64,000 bases of DNA from JAZKFT01 sp040386335 (GCA_040386335.1 JAZKFT010000005.1:62001-126000), one strand, 5' to 3'. Shown: positions 25,075 to 34,514, numbered from the stretch's first letter. Notes: generated from the letters alone by a model not told the origin. Numbers and translations: made by a program.

Positions 25075-26718
25075 ATGCGGTGTATTCTTTCTGCCCTCTT
25101 GTTTTTCTCAGCTATTTGCTCCCAGGCTCAACCGGTTAAAAAGGTTGCTTCCACAACTTCATCAAGCCCTAAATTAGTAGTGGGCATCGTGGTAGACCAG
25201 ATGCGTTGGGACTACCTGTATCGTTTTGCAAGCCGATTTGGGAATGGCGGTTTTAAAAGAATGATGAACGAAGGCTTTAACTGTCAGAACACCATGATCC
25301 CATATACACCCACAGTAACGGCGGCAGGACACACCTGTGTGTACACCGGCAGTGTACCGAATATTCACGGCATCGTGGGTAATAACTGGTACGATTCCAA
25401 ATTGGGTAAAACCGTTTACTGCACCGACGATGCGGCGGTTCAGTCAGTTGGAACTACCACCAAAGATGGCGAAATGAGTCCTAAAAATATGCTTGTGACA
25501 ACTATCAGCGATGAACTCCGGATTGCCACATCTAACCGGGGAAAGGTTGTTGGTATCGCTCTCAAAGACAGGGGCGCTATTTTGCCGGCAGGGCATAGTG
25601 CCACTGCTGCTTACTGGTACGATAACGATAACGCTTCTTTTGTAACAAGCACCTGGTATATGAAGGAATTACCTGCCTGGGTAAATCAATTTAACAGCCG
25701 CAAGATGCCAGACAGCCTAATGGCCCTGGGCTGGAATACTTTGTACCCGGTGAATACGTATGTGCAAAGCACGGCTGATGAAAAGGCCTATGAAGGAAAA
25801 TTTAAAGGCATCTCAAACACATCTTTTCCCTACAACTTTAGCGCTAACAGTACCAATGACAATTGGGATATGATCCGCAGTACGCCACAAGGCAATACCC
25901 TTACGGCCGAATTTGCAAAAGCTGTTGTAATAAACGAAAGACTTGGCAAGGATTCCATTACCGATCTGTTGGCTGTGAGCTTTAGCAGTCCTGATTATAT
26001 CGGACACCAGTTTGGTCCCAATAGTATCGAAAACGAAGATGACTACCTGAGGTTAGATAAGGAACTGGCATCGCTTTTTTTGTTTTTGGATAAAGAGGTA
26101 GGCAAGGGTCAATACACCGTGTTCCTGAGTGCCGACCATGCGGTGGCACATGTACCGGGTTTTAGCACCGAAAATAAATTACCCGGAGGCACTTTTAGTG
26201 GCAGCAGTTTTACCAAAGAGATGAATAGCGGGCTAAAGGAAATGTTTGGCAGCGACAGCCTGGTAAAGACCATCATGAATTACCAGGTGCACCTGAATAA
26301 ACCGTTGATAGCAGCAAGAAGCCTTGACGAAGAAAAAATTACCCAATGGATCATCAGCTATTTATACAGGCAGAATACTGTGAGCCAGGCCTTTGCTTTG
26401 AGTAAACTGACGGATCAGCCTATGAACAAAACAATTCAGGAACGTATTGGCAATGGCTATTATCCCGATCGTAGCGGCCATATCCAGTTTGTACCAAAAC
26501 CCGGATTTATAGACGGAGGCAGAACCGGCACTACCCATGGCCTTTGGAACCCTTATGATAGTCATATTCCGCTGCTTTTTATGGGCTGGGGAGTGAAGCA
26601 GGGCAGCACCCATCGGGAAACCTACATGACTGATATCGCAGCTACTATCGCGGCCATCCTCAAAATACAAATGCCCAACGGCTGTGTTGGTAAAGTAATA
26701 GAAGAGGTGGTGAAGTAA
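25075..26718 (+). CDS. pafA: PafA-like secreted alkaline phosphatase
   Basis: A 547-residue alkaline-phosphatase-superfamily enzyme, close in plan to the calcium- and phosphate-independent PafA known from Elizabethkingia/Flavobacterium. It has a signal peptide (MRCILSALLFFSAICSQAQ), the metal-binding VVGIVVDQMRWDYLYRF, and the catalytic threonine block TPTVTAAGHTCVYTGS followed by VPNIHGIVGNNW. DYIGHQFGPNS and LSADHAVAHVPG carry the further metal histidines and aspartates. It hydrolyses phosphate monoesters in the periplasm or outside the cell. The start is 25075, because the earlier TTG sits inside the -7 promoter box. Its stop codon is directly followed by a heptad array. Confidence 0.9.
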   Translation: MRCILSALLFFSAICSQAQPVKKVASTTSSSPKLVVGIVVDQMRWDYLYRFASRFGNGGFKRMMNEGFNCQNTMIPYTPTVTAAGHTCVYTGSVPNIHGIVGNNWYDSKLGKTVYCTDDAAVQSVGTTTKDGEMSPKNMLVTTISDELRIATSNRGKVVGIALKDRGAILPAGHSATAAYWYDNDNASFVTSTWYMKELPAWVNQFNSRKMPDSLMALGWNTLYPVNTYVQSTADEKAYEGKFKGISNTSFPYNFSANSTNDNWDMIRSTPQGNTLTAEFAKAVVINERLGKDSITDLLAVSFSSPDYIGHQFGPNSIENEDDYLRLDKELASLFLFLDKEVGKGQYTVFLSADHAVAHVPGFSTENKLPGGTFSGSSFTKEMNSGLKEMFGSDSLVKTIMNYQVHLNKPLIAARSLDEEKITQWIISYLYRQNTVSQAFALSKLTDQPMNKTIQERIGNGYYPDRSGHIQFVPKPGFIDGGRTGTTHGLWNPYDSHIPLLFMGWGVKQGSTHRETYMTDIAATIAAILKIQMPNGCVGKVIEEVVK

Positions 26719-26783
26719 GGTTTAGAAGTTTAAAGTTTAGGGTTTAGGTGTTTAAGGTTAGCGTTATGCGTAATGCGTTAAGC
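26719..26783. repeat. Heptad array changing from GTTTAGG-like to GTTANGC units
   Basis: Directly after the pafA stop codon, degenerate TTTAGGG-like heptads (the reverse complement of AAACCCT) run to about 26756. They continue as GTTATGC (26763), GTAATGC (26770) and GTTAAGC (26777). The period stays at 7 bp while the unit sequence changes within one array. Confidence 0.8.
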
Positions 26784-26900
26784 CTGCTGCGAAAAATTTT
26801 CGATGGCTGGTTACTATCAAACATTTATTTTTATTCACTGATAAAAATCAGTTTGTTAACACCAAACTCTTACGACCTTCAATTTATAAAAATCCGAGTT

Positions 26901-27350
26901 ATGCGTACCGTTGATGATATCCTGCAATACAAACCAAGGCCATTTAACTTTATAGAGCCAGACGCCAAAGTAATAGACGCTTTACAATTAATGAATGCGG
27001 TAAACCTGAGTTACCTGGTGGTAATGCACGATAATAGTTTCCACGGCATATTTTCAGAAAGAGACTACAGCCGCAACGTAATTTTAAAAGGCCTGCACAG
27101 CGATAGCTGCATGGTGCAGGAAGTAATGAGTACCAATCTCCCAATTGTGGAAGGCAGCGATACTGTAGAGCATTGCATGCACATGTTAAATACGCACAAG
27201 ACCCGCTACCTGCTGGTATTTGAAGATGCTTTTTTTAAGGCAGTTATAACAATCAACGACGTACTGCGGGAAGCGATTGCCAGTAAAGGACTCGTTTTCG
27301 ACGAGCAGACAGTGAAAGACGCAACCGAAATGCAGGACAAGATCTACTAG
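26901..27350 (+). CDS. Two-CBS-domain protein
   Basis: A 149-residue stand-alone CBS-pair protein starting at ATG 26901 (MRTVDDILQYKP). An upstream in-frame extension begins inside the heptad array and is unlikely to be translated. CBS 1 spans about 12-70 (VIDALQLMNAVNLSYLVVM, GIFSERDYSRNVIL) and CBS 2 about 78-135 (VQEVMSTN, THKTRYLLVFED, VITINDVLREAI). CBS pairs bind adenosine nucleotides or SAM and regulate partner proteins. No fused effector domain is present, so the partner is unknown. The context is not an operon: the next gene starts 314 bp downstream after a hairpin. Confidence 0.9.
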   Translation: MRTVDDILQYKPRPFNFIEPDAKVIDALQLMNAVNLSYLVVMHDNSFHGIFSERDYSRNVILKGLHSDSCMVQEVMSTNLPIVEGSDTVEHCMHMLNTHKTRYLLVFEDAFFKAVITINDVLREAIASKGLVFDEQTVKDATEMQDKIY

Positions 27351-27378
27351 CGTTAAATAAGCAGCAGTTGAAAAATTG

Positions 27379-27424
27379 CCTGCCCGGATTTCCTGCAGTT
27401 TTGTTAGCAGGAAGCCTGGGCAGG
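27379..27424 (+). terminator. Large imperfect hairpin after the CBS-domain gene
   Basis: An 18-base arm (27379-27396) pairs with 27407-27424, interrupted by a four-base mismatch, giving two 7-bp GC-rich helices. There is no T-run, so termination is only suggested. The rest of the 314-bp gap before the next gene shows no convincing gene. Confidence 0.5.
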
Positions 27425-27664
27425 TGTTCAATATTCCCCCCGATTACATCTTACACTTTAATGCGAAAAGCCTGTTGCTGCCGATCTGCCACAGCTCTTC
27501 GGGAAGCAACCAATGATTTGCCGGTCTTCCCTGGCCGTTGCAATTGCGACACGATTGCCCACCACTTATGTAAATGTTTCAATAAAAACATCGGCCACCG
27601 GCACATGCCTGCCAATTTTACGTAGTTTTAAATTAGGTTTAACCCGCTTAAAAAAGATGAATAC

Positions 27665-29182
27665 ATGAATCGTTTGCTTCCCCTGATCATAATTATTGTT
27701 ACGTCCTTAACGATTACCAGTACCCATGCACAACGTGTTATCTACAGCGAGCCCAACAGGGAAGACGTGCGGCAGACCAATTTTGAGATCATTGGACGCT
27801 ACAACGGCAATATACTGGTGTACAAAAGTTTACGAAGCCACCATACCATCAGTATTTACGATTTGGATATGAAAGAAGCTACGCGGCTAAGCCTGGAGTA
27901 TATGCCCGACCGCGTTACCAATGTTGATTTTATTTCGTACCCGGGTTATGCCTGGATGGTTTATCAATACCAAAGAAAAAGTATTGTTTATTGTATGGCC
28001 GCAAAAATTGGTCCCGATGGCACCAAAATGGGCGAACCCATACAGCTGGATACCACCGATATTAGTTATAGCAGCAGCAGTAAACTCTACAGTGTTATTA
28101 ACAGCGAAGACAAGCAGCGGATAATGATACTGAAGATCAACAGCAAGAACGAAAAGAAGTACATGTTTAAAACGGTGCTGTTTGATAAGGATCTGAATAT
28201 GCTGAAGATCTCAAGACTTTTATTACCCATGACCGACCGGAACGATATCCTGACAGAATTTTTGCTGGACAATGAGGGGCACCTTGTTTTTGGTCATGGT
28301 GACCGTGCCAGCAATGATCAGAACATTATTAAATTCGAATTGATACAAAAACCTGCACAGGCAGATGTTTTTACAGTAAGGCCGATCAAACTGGACAATA
28401 TCAGCCTGGATGAGGTGAAAATAAAAGCTGATAATGTAAACGGCCGGTATGTGCTTACTTCTTTTTATTACAAGACAAAAAGGAATGTGATTGAAGGTAT
28501 TTTCCATAGCGAATGGAACAAAGCCACAGACACTGAAACCAATAATATAGCGATACCCCTTGGAGAGGAGATAAGGGCAGAAGCAAGGGGTGAAAACAAT
28601 ATTAAAAATGCCTTTAATGATTATTACCTGCAGCAGATAGTGATCAGGAAGGACGGTGGCTTTGTTATTAGTGCCGAGAGCTTGTACACCACCGCCCGCG
28701 GGTCGACCAATCCTTTTAACAGGTGGAACTATTTTTCACAGCCCTATATGACTACCGCCGACTACTATTATTATGGAGGTACAGGATGGGGCTATCCCTA
28801 CAATAGGTTTGGCAATTCCATAACCCGCTATAATGCAGATAATATTGTGGTGATGAGTTTTGACAAGGATGGGAAACTGCAATGGAGTGATGTAATACAC
28901 AAAAGCCAATACGATGATGATGGAGAAGCCACCATCAGCTACCAAACTGTAAATACCGGCGATGCTGTGCGTTTTATCTACAACGATTTTGAAAAAAGGG
29001 ATCCGATACTTGCAGTACAAAGCATAGCTCCCGACGGAAAAATTATCAGGAATCCTACTTTAAAAAATCTTGGCCAGGGACATACATTCCTCCCCAGGTA
29101 CGCCAAGCAAACCGGGCAAAAACAGGTAGTTGTACCATGTCTTTACCGTAATTTCCTCACGTTTGCCAAGATTGAATTTTAA
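27665..29182 (+). CDS. Secreted protein of unknown function
   Basis: A 505-residue protein with a signal peptide (MNRLLPLIIIIVTSLTITSTHAQ) and no other hydrophobic segment. The body is rich in beta-strand patterns with repeated polar turns (NILVYKSLRSHHTISIYDLD, IMILKINSKNEKKYMF, LQWSDVIHKSQYDDDGE), compatible with a propeller-like fold. A tyrosine-rich loop (TTADYYYYGGTGWGYPYNRF) stands out near residue 365. It has no lipobox, catalytic motif or type IX C-terminal domain. I do not recognise a named family. It is transcribed convergently with the PH-domain gene (29220), with a gap of 37 bp and no visible strong terminator. Confidence 0.8.
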   Translation: MNRLLPLIIIIVTSLTITSTHAQRVIYSEPNREDVRQTNFEIIGRYNGNILVYKSLRSHHTISIYDLDMKEATRLSLEYMPDRVTNVDFISYPGYAWMVYQYQRKSIVYCMAAKIGPDGTKMGEPIQLDTTDISYSSSSKLYSVINSEDKQRIMILKINSKNEKKYMFKTVLFDKDLNMLKISRLLLPMTDRNDILTEFLLDNEGHLVFGHGDRASNDQNIIKFELIQKPAQADVFTVRPIKLDNISLDEVKIKADNVNGRYVLTSFYYKTKRNVIEGIFHSEWNKATDTETNNIAIPLGEEIRAEARGENNIKNAFNDYYLQQIVIRKDGGFVISAESLYTTARGSTNPFNRWNYFSQPYMTTADYYYYGGTGWGYPYNRFGNSITRYNADNIVVMSFDKDGKLQWSDVIHKSQYDDDGEATISYQTVNTGDAVRFIYNDFEKRDPILAVQSIAPDGKIIRNPTLKNLGQGHTFLPRYAKQTGQKQVVVPCLYRNFLTFAKIEF

Positions 29183-29219
29183 TGAGATTTTGCGATAACC
29201 CTATACCGAAGGGTTACTC

Positions 29220-29918
29220 CTAATGACCAATCAGTCTTGCTTTGGCTTTTTGATATTCCTCTTCGCTTAAGATACCCTTCTGCCGCAGTTCAAATAGCTT
29301 TTCCAGTTCGGAAGCCATTTGCTGGTTTAGCTGTGGTGGTTGTGCAGCAGGTTGCTGGGGCGGTGGTGCCACATAGGTCGTGGAATTGTAGGCAGGTTGT
29401 GCAGGCGGGGCCTGTTGTTGATTCGGCTGCATTTGCTGTACAATGTCTCGTACCTGCATCGTCATCTGTACATGCTTATAATTTGCCTGTGCGTTGGTGA
29501 TGGTGTCCTTAAGCAGCCTCGGTTTATCCACGCTATAATAGACTGTTTCGCCCACAGTTGCCGCTGTCTGTATCTCCACCTGGCCAAATCCAAAAATCCT
29601 GCCCCAGATACTTTGATGGTAGGAGACATTGTTTATTTTATCCAGCGGACTTTCCCTTGAATTGATATTGATAACACCAAACTCGTCTATGACCCTGAAG
29701 TTGGTAACGACCCAGATATTGTGCTTCCATTCCAGGTATTTCCAGCCAAACCAGGCAAGTGCCGGCAGAAACAAGATCAGGGTCCATTTAAAACTGTCGA
29801 ACAGGAAAATTCCAATCAGCAAAGCTCCTAAAGCTATCAGCATAGGTGCTATCAGCATTACCCAACTGGTATAAGTAACAAGTAATACTTTTTCGTTTTG
29901 CTGAAGTGGGGTACGCAT
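29220..29918 (-). CDS. Membrane PH-domain protein with C-terminal SHOCT-like motif
   Basis: A 232-residue protein. Two transmembrane helices (about 17-38 and 43-60) are followed by a bacterial PH domain (about 65-145: NIWVVTNFRVIDEFGVININ, LDKINNVSYHQSIWGRIFGFGQVEI). A proline/glutamine-rich linker (about 165-200) comes next. The C-terminal helix pair ELEKLFELRQKGILSEEEYQ plus KAKARL is the SHOCT signature, often found at the end of oligomerising membrane proteins. Relatives are usually annotated only as PH-domain (DUF304/YdbT-like) proteins. It may act in membrane stress or assembly, but nothing in the context narrows this. Confidence 0.88.
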   Translation of the reverse strand: MRTPLQQNEKVLLVTYTSWVMLIAPMLIALGALLIGIFLFDSFKWTLILFLPALAWFGWKYLEWKHNIWVVTNFRVIDEFGVININSRESPLDKINNVSYHQSIWGRIFGFGQVEIQTAATVGETVYYSVDKPRLLKDTITNAQANYKHVQMTMQVRDIVQQMQPNQQQAPPAQPAYNSTTYVAPPPQQPAAQPPQLNQQMASELEKLFELRQKGILSEEEYQKAKARLIGH

Positions 29919-30056
29919 AATGTATGGTTCCGTTCGGGAAGGGTTCTAAAATATTTTTTTTGGTGCAAACATGCTTCTGCAAACTAAAAAATTTCAGGCA
30001 TTTGCTTTTAAATCATTTTTTTGTTGCATCGTATTTGCCGGATCCATTTTTTGCCG

Positions 30057-31301
30057 CTACCTGTTAAATAGAATTTTCAAATAAAAAGAAGGCTTTTTCA
30101 GTAACGAACGCATATCAATGTCAGCAAACATACTGCTGATGGTTTTTTGCAATGAAGGGCTCTTGTAAGCTTTATTGATTACCAGGTTAAACAGCCATGG
30201 GAAGCGACATAATTTCTGCATGGTATAACTCAGTTTCAACTCGCCGCCGATACGGCTAAAAAGCAGGTCGGTGTACTCCTGTTGCAGGAATTCGGCAGAA
30301 TAGTTATTGATTTCCAGGGATTTTACCGCAGTTTGAGCTGCCAGCATTCCACTGTACAAAGCATTTCCAATGCCTTCACCAGTGAAGGAGTCAATAAGCG
30401 AAGCGGCATCACCAGTTAGAACAAAATGATCGCCCGAAATAACCCTTTTACCACTACTCATCGGTAACCCCCAGCCCTGTATTTTACTCACCGGCTTCGC
30501 GTGTATAAATCTGTCTTTGATAGTTGGATTTTCTGCGATCGCTTTCAGCATGACCTCTTTAAGATCAATTTTCTTTTTCCTGATAATATGGGCATCTATT
30601 CCTACACCAATATTGGCCTGCCCGTTGGGCAATGGGAAAATCCAGAAGTAGCCCGGCAGTGTTTCTTTGAGAAAGTGCAACTCAATAAAATGCTGCTGGT
30701 GCATATCGGTAACACCTTCATAGTAAGTGCGGATACCGATAGATGCAGTTTTAGAAACCTCATTGTTTTGCAATAGCGTTTTTCTGCAAATGCCCTTATC
30801 ACCATCAGCACCAATCAGCAGGTTGCAGGAAATGGTTTTAATGTCACCATTGTGTTCGTAGGTCACTTCTTTGCCACTGGCTGCTGCCACTATTTTTACA
30901 ACTTTTACATTTTGAAAAATGGTAACATGAGAGCCCTCCAATTTGGAGAAAAGATAATTGTCAAGTTGCAGCCGCTGCGAAGTAAATCCGGGAGGTCGGT
31001 TACCCTGGGCAGTATCCACTTTAAAAGGAATGTCGATAAACTTGCCATTGGGTGCTGCAAATTTGATTCCGTAGCTGGGCATAAACCGGTCGCTATCTGC
31101 AAATATTTCGTCTAAAAAAAGAGGGTTGGCCTTTTTTAATACAAAAGCGGTTTTTCCACTGCATCCGTCGCCACAAACTTTATCCCTTGGAAAGCTGTCT
31201 TTTTCCAATATAACATGCTCAATACCTGCCTTTGATAAAAACAGGGAAGCAGCGGCACCCGCAGGACCACAACCAATAATCAAAACCGGAGTTTTCTGCA
31301 T
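30057..31301 (-). CDS. Geranylgeranyl-reductase-family FAD-dependent oxidoreductase
   Basis: A 414-residue flavoprotein. The FAD-binding Rossmann motif is at the N-terminus (VLIIGCGPAGAAASLFLSKAG), followed by PRDKVCGDGCSG, which is diagnostic of the geranylgeranyl reductase family. GADGDKGICRK and the second FAD motif LTGDAASLIDSFTGEGIGNA come later. Family members reduce isoprenoid double bonds or modify lipids and pigments. In Bacteroidota the substrate is usually not known, and no carotenoid, quinone or flexirubin genes are adjacent. A cytoplasmic location, possibly membrane-associated, is likely. The next gene on this strand starts 153 bp upstream and looks unrelated. Confidence 0.9.
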   Translation of the reverse strand: MQKTPVLIIGCGPAGAAASLFLSKAGIEHVILEKDSFPRDKVCGDGCSGKTAFVLKKANPLFLDEIFADSDRFMPSYGIKFAAPNGKFIDIPFKVDTAQGNRPPGFTSQRLQLDNYLFSKLEGSHVTIFQNVKVVKIVAAASGKEVTYEHNGDIKTISCNLLIGADGDKGICRKTLLQNNEVSKTASIGIRTYYEGVTDMHQQHFIELHFLKETLPGYFWIFPLPNGQANIGVGIDAHIIRKKKIDLKEVMLKAIAENPTIKDRFIHAKPVSKIQGWGLPMSSGKRVISGDHFVLTGDAASLIDSFTGEGIGNALYSGMLAAQTAVKSLEINNYSAEFLQQEYTDLLFSRIGGELKLSYTMQKLCRFPWLFNLVINKAYKSPSLQKTISSMFADIDMRSLLKKPSFYLKILFNR

Positions 31302-31454
31302 TTCAATAAATAAGATTTATAAAGCTGATGCGAATCAAAAGTCCGCATGCATGATAATAGCATGAGGTGCCGGCAAACTTAATTTTATTGGATGAAAGTA
31401 TATTGAATTGTTCCGGCTTTGCTGAACGAATTTCCGGATTAGGTTGCCCCCGTT

Positions 31455-32198
31455 TTAAATGGTGGCAGCCCTGCCGATCCTGAGCAATAACGGAAACCTA
31501 ACCAATTTTGTGGAATGGTCATTCCAGGCTGATAGTAACTGGGATTCCACTTCGTCCAGAGGGTTTCTGCCATGTTTTTTTATATAATGTTGTACTGCAC
31601 TCCAGGTATTGAGATAACCCAATAATTGTTCTGTTGTCCATTGGTATTGCATGGAAAATGACGGCGCTTCTATTTCAGGGAACGGAAAAGGAATGGTTTG
31701 ATAGGCCTCGTCAATATAGCGGCGTTCCGCATCCCAGTAAGGGCCAATCACCTCCCGGTAGAAATGCCGGATAATAGCATCGATGTCTTCGCAAATCTCT
31801 AATAACCCATAACCGATGACGGCCAGCACGCCGTTAGCTTTTATGGTGCGGTTTACTTCGGCATAAAACTGATTAAATTGAAACCAATGAATGGCCTGTG
31901 CTACTGTAATGAGGTCAAAACTGTTGTCGGCTAACGAAGTATGTTCTGCCGGTTGCAGGCTATATATAATGTTGGGCCTTGATAAAGCATTGTCTATTTG
32001 CGATTGACTGATATCTGTTGCATACACCGTTTCGAAATGTGAAGAGAGTTGCGCAGCAACTTGTCCATTGCCCGTACCGCAATCCCATGCCGATCGTTTG
32101 GATGGTGCCAGCGAAGAAAGCCATTGAAAGAGTTCCGGCGGATAGGACGGCCTGAACTGAGCATAGGCTTTGGCATGCGGGGAGAAATTGTCTTTCAT
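31455..32198 (-). CDS. SAM-dependent class I methyltransferase
   Basis: A 247-residue methyltransferase of the type-11 group. The start is placed at 32198 (MKDNFSPHAKAYAQFRPSYP), the usual beginning of this subfamily; a longer frame adds 13 unconvincing residues. Motif I is WDCGTGNGQVAAQL, with the acidic VYATDISQSQID at the end of strand 2. Motif II/III is SFDLITVAQAIHWF, typical of the Tam/UbiE-like subgroup with an AxxHW signature. The substrate is not evident; such proteins methylate small molecules. It is a single gene with no partner. Confidence 0.88.
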   Translation of the reverse strand: MKDNFSPHAKAYAQFRPSYPPELFQWLSSLAPSKRSAWDCGTGNGQVAAQLSSHFETVYATDISQSQIDNALSRPNIIYSLQPAEHTSLADNSFDLITVAQAIHWFQFNQFYAEVNRTIKANGVLAVIGYGLLEICEDIDAIIRHFYREVIGPYWDAERRYIDEAYQTIPFPFPEIEAPSFSMQYQWTTEQLLGYLNTWSAVQHYIKKHGRNPLDEVESQLLSAWNDHSTKLVRFPLLLRIGRAATI

Positions 32199-32461
32199 AT
32201 ATCTACTGCGAAGTTCCAAAGTTATGTTGCCTGCCACAGGAATAGAGTAGGATTGCCGGGAATTTAGTGATTGTCAACGAAGACGGTGATGCTGCTATAC
32301 GACGGATATTTATTCTGCGATGTTGGTTATTTTTGAAGCAAGGCCCTACACGCCTGTTGTGAAGGCGATAGCCGGAGGTTTGATCAACGAAGGGGGCAAA
32401 TAAATCTTTTGCCAGTTAATAAAAAGAAAAAGGTTTATCACAACCAACAAAAGCAATTTGT

Positions 32462-32829
32462 ATGAAACATGCGCTATTGATCGCTGTCGCAGTAATTATA
32501 TTGGCGATGAGCGGGTTTTCTCAATATAAGTTTGGGTGAAGTTGTCTGCGTATACATCACCGGAAAAGTTGGGCTTTAAAGTCAGTGCTGAAATGAAAGA
32601 ACCTTATCATCATGCCATACTTCCTTGTGGGAAGGTGATCATTGGGCTGCACCAGACGACATATTTTAATTATCCTGCAATCACCTATTTGGGCATAGAT
32701 ACACCAATGAGGATTCAGCAGCTTAAAGACAATGGCCTGAAGAATTTTAGCGAAGTAGCTGGCAAAAGCAATCTTGATCTTAAAACCTGGGAAGGGTAGC
32801 ATTTTTTCATTTTTTCGGTGGGTTTGTGA
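32462..32829 (+). pseudogene. Decayed secreted VOC (glyoxalase-like) family gene
   Basis: An ATG at 32462 opens a clear signal peptide (MKHALLIAVAVIILAMSGFS) that stops after 25 residues at TGA 32537. One frame over, the sequence continues as VKLSAYT and then a VOC-domain body (LGFKVSAEMKEPYHHAILP, VIIGLHQTTYF, ITYLGIDT). The frame meets TAG at 32797 in KTWEG*, after which HFFIFSVGL continues to TGA at 32827. In VOC proteins this position normally reads EGxxFFIxD-like, so CAG to TAG is a likely nonsense change. The N-terminal strand and helix between KLSAYT and LGFKV also seem shortened. Together these point to an inactive gene. A shorter functional protein is possible but less likely. Confidence 0.65.
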
Positions 32830-32984
32830 TTTTTATCGAACGCTTTAATATCCGTTTTTCCAACCGCTATTTACCGCAGGGAAACTGAAAGCAGCCGTTT
32901 CTCAACTGCATTCTTTCAAGGCTCATTGAATTGTCATCTTGCACTTGTAAAAAATTACACTTCAAAATTTTAAAAACAAGTGCC

Positions 32985-34442
32985 ATGAAATTACCGTATG
33001 CCGAGCCCTACAAAATCAAGATGGTGGAACCTATTAAAACGAGTACACGCCGCCAGCGGGAACAATGGATCCGTGACGCTAAATACAATCTTTTTAGCCT
33101 TAAAGCGGACCAGGTATTTATAGATGTACTCACAGATTCCGGTACCGGCGCCATGAGCGACCGGCAATGGAGCGCAATGATGGTGGGCGATGAAAGTTAT
33201 GCGGGTGCTTCCTCATTCTTTAACCTGCAGCAGGCTGTGCAAAATATTACCGGCTTTGAATACTGCCTGCCTACTCACCAGGGTCGTGCAGCTGAAAATG
33301 TCCTTTTTTCAGCACTGATAAAAGCGGGTGATTATGTGCCGGGCAATTCTCATTTTGACACAACAAAGGGCCATATAGAATATCGCAAAGCACGGGCATT
33401 GGATTGTACCATCGACGCCGCCATGGATACCCAGCTTGAAATTCCTTTTAAAGGAAATGTGTGCCTTGTAAAACTGGAGCGGGCATTGGCGCTTCATAAT
33501 GAATACACGCCTTTTATCATCGTAACCATTACGAATAATACAGCAGGCGGGCAGCCCGTATCCATGCAAAATTTACGTGGTATAAAAAAGATAGCCGATA
33601 AGTACAATAAACCGGTAATTATAGATGCTGCACGTTTTGCAGAGAATGCCTATTTTATCAAAACCAGGGAAGAGGGATACGCCCATAAGTCTATTAAAGA
33701 AATTGTAAGGGAAATGTTTTCTTATGCCGATGGGATGACGATGAGTGCCAAAAAAGATGCTATCGTAAATATGGGCGGTTTTATCGCTACGCGGCGGGAA
33801 GACTGGTACAAGAGTGCCTGTGTGTTCAATATCATGTTTGAAGGATACATTACCTATGGAGGGCTCAGTGGCAGGGACATGAATGCCATTGCTGTTGGCC
33901 TGGATGAAAATACAGAATTTGATGTGCTCCATGCCCGTATCAGCCAGGTAGCGTATTTGGCAGCAAAGCTGGATGAATATGGCGTGCCTTACCAGCGGCC
34001 GGTAGGCGGCCATGCTATTTTTGTGGATGCCAGGAAAGTACTTTGCCGGGTACCCAAAGAAGAATTTGCTGCTCAAACACTAGCTATCGAATTATACCTG
34101 GAAGGTGGCGTCCGGGGCTGCGAAATTGGGTACCTGCTTGCAGACCGTGATCCGCAAACCCGTGAGAATCGTTTAGGCGGGCTGGACATGCTCAGGCTTG
34201 CCATCCCCCGCCGCACTTACAGTAATAACCATATGGATGTAATTGCAGCGGCCCTTAAAAATGTGTACGACCGCCGGCATTCTATTACCAGTGGCTTGCG
34301 GATCGTGAAAGAGGCGCCCATCATGCGGCATTTTACTGTTGAATTGGAACGTGTAAGAAGGGAACAATTCTCTATTGCCCAAATGGTTGATAATCATAAA
34401 GCCGTGAAAATAGTACGCCGGGAAATACCTGAATTAGTCTGA
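32985..34442 (+). CDS. tnaA: Tryptophanase (tryptophan indole-lyase)
   Basis: A 485-residue PLP-dependent beta-eliminating lyase converting tryptophan to indole, pyruvate and ammonia. The start is ATG 32985 (MKLPYAEPYKIKMVEPIK); an earlier TTG is not credible. The family blocks LTDSGTGAMSD, PTHQGRAAEN, TNNTAGGQPVSM and DAARFAENAYFIK are present, with the Schiff-base lysine at about 257 in SAKKDAI. The close relative tyrosine phenol-lyase shares much of this. At two substrate-pocket sites the protein reads as tryptophanase: aspartate in HFDTTKGH, and isoleucine in CEIGYLLADRDP where phenol-lyases have arginine. No tnaB permease or TnaC leader peptide was found. Confidence 0.85.
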   Translation: MKLPYAEPYKIKMVEPIKTSTRRQREQWIRDAKYNLFSLKADQVFIDVLTDSGTGAMSDRQWSAMMVGDESYAGASSFFNLQQAVQNITGFEYCLPTHQGRAAENVLFSALIKAGDYVPGNSHFDTTKGHIEYRKARALDCTIDAAMDTQLEIPFKGNVCLVKLERALALHNEYTPFIIVTITNNTAGGQPVSMQNLRGIKKIADKYNKPVIIDAARFAENAYFIKTREEGYAHKSIKEIVREMFSYADGMTMSAKKDAIVNMGGFIATRREDWYKSACVFNIMFEGYITYGGLSGRDMNAIAVGLDENTEFDVLHARISQVAYLAAKLDEYGVPYQRPVGGHAIFVDARKVLCRVPKEEFAAQTLAIELYLEGGVRGCEIGYLLADRDPQTRENRLGGLDMLRLAIPRRTYSNNHMDVIAAALKNVYDRRHSITSGLRIVKEAPIMRHFTVELERVRREQFSIAQMVDNHKAVKIVRREIPELV

Positions 34443-34514
34443 AGGACAACCAGGAAAGAGATTTGATTGATTCAGATCCTTTTGATACAATAAATATATT
34501 CCTATAAACAAGTA

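Noticed and set aside
27368..27625. Open frame of 85 codons after the CBS-domain gene
   Set aside because: It starts inside the hairpin arm, is cysteine-rich with no domain pattern, and has no promoter or coding-like composition.
32985..34442. Annotation as tyrosine phenol-lyase
   Set aside because: Several segments resemble that enzyme, but the phenol-binding arginine position holds isoleucine and the loop before the PLP site has the tryptophanase aspartate.
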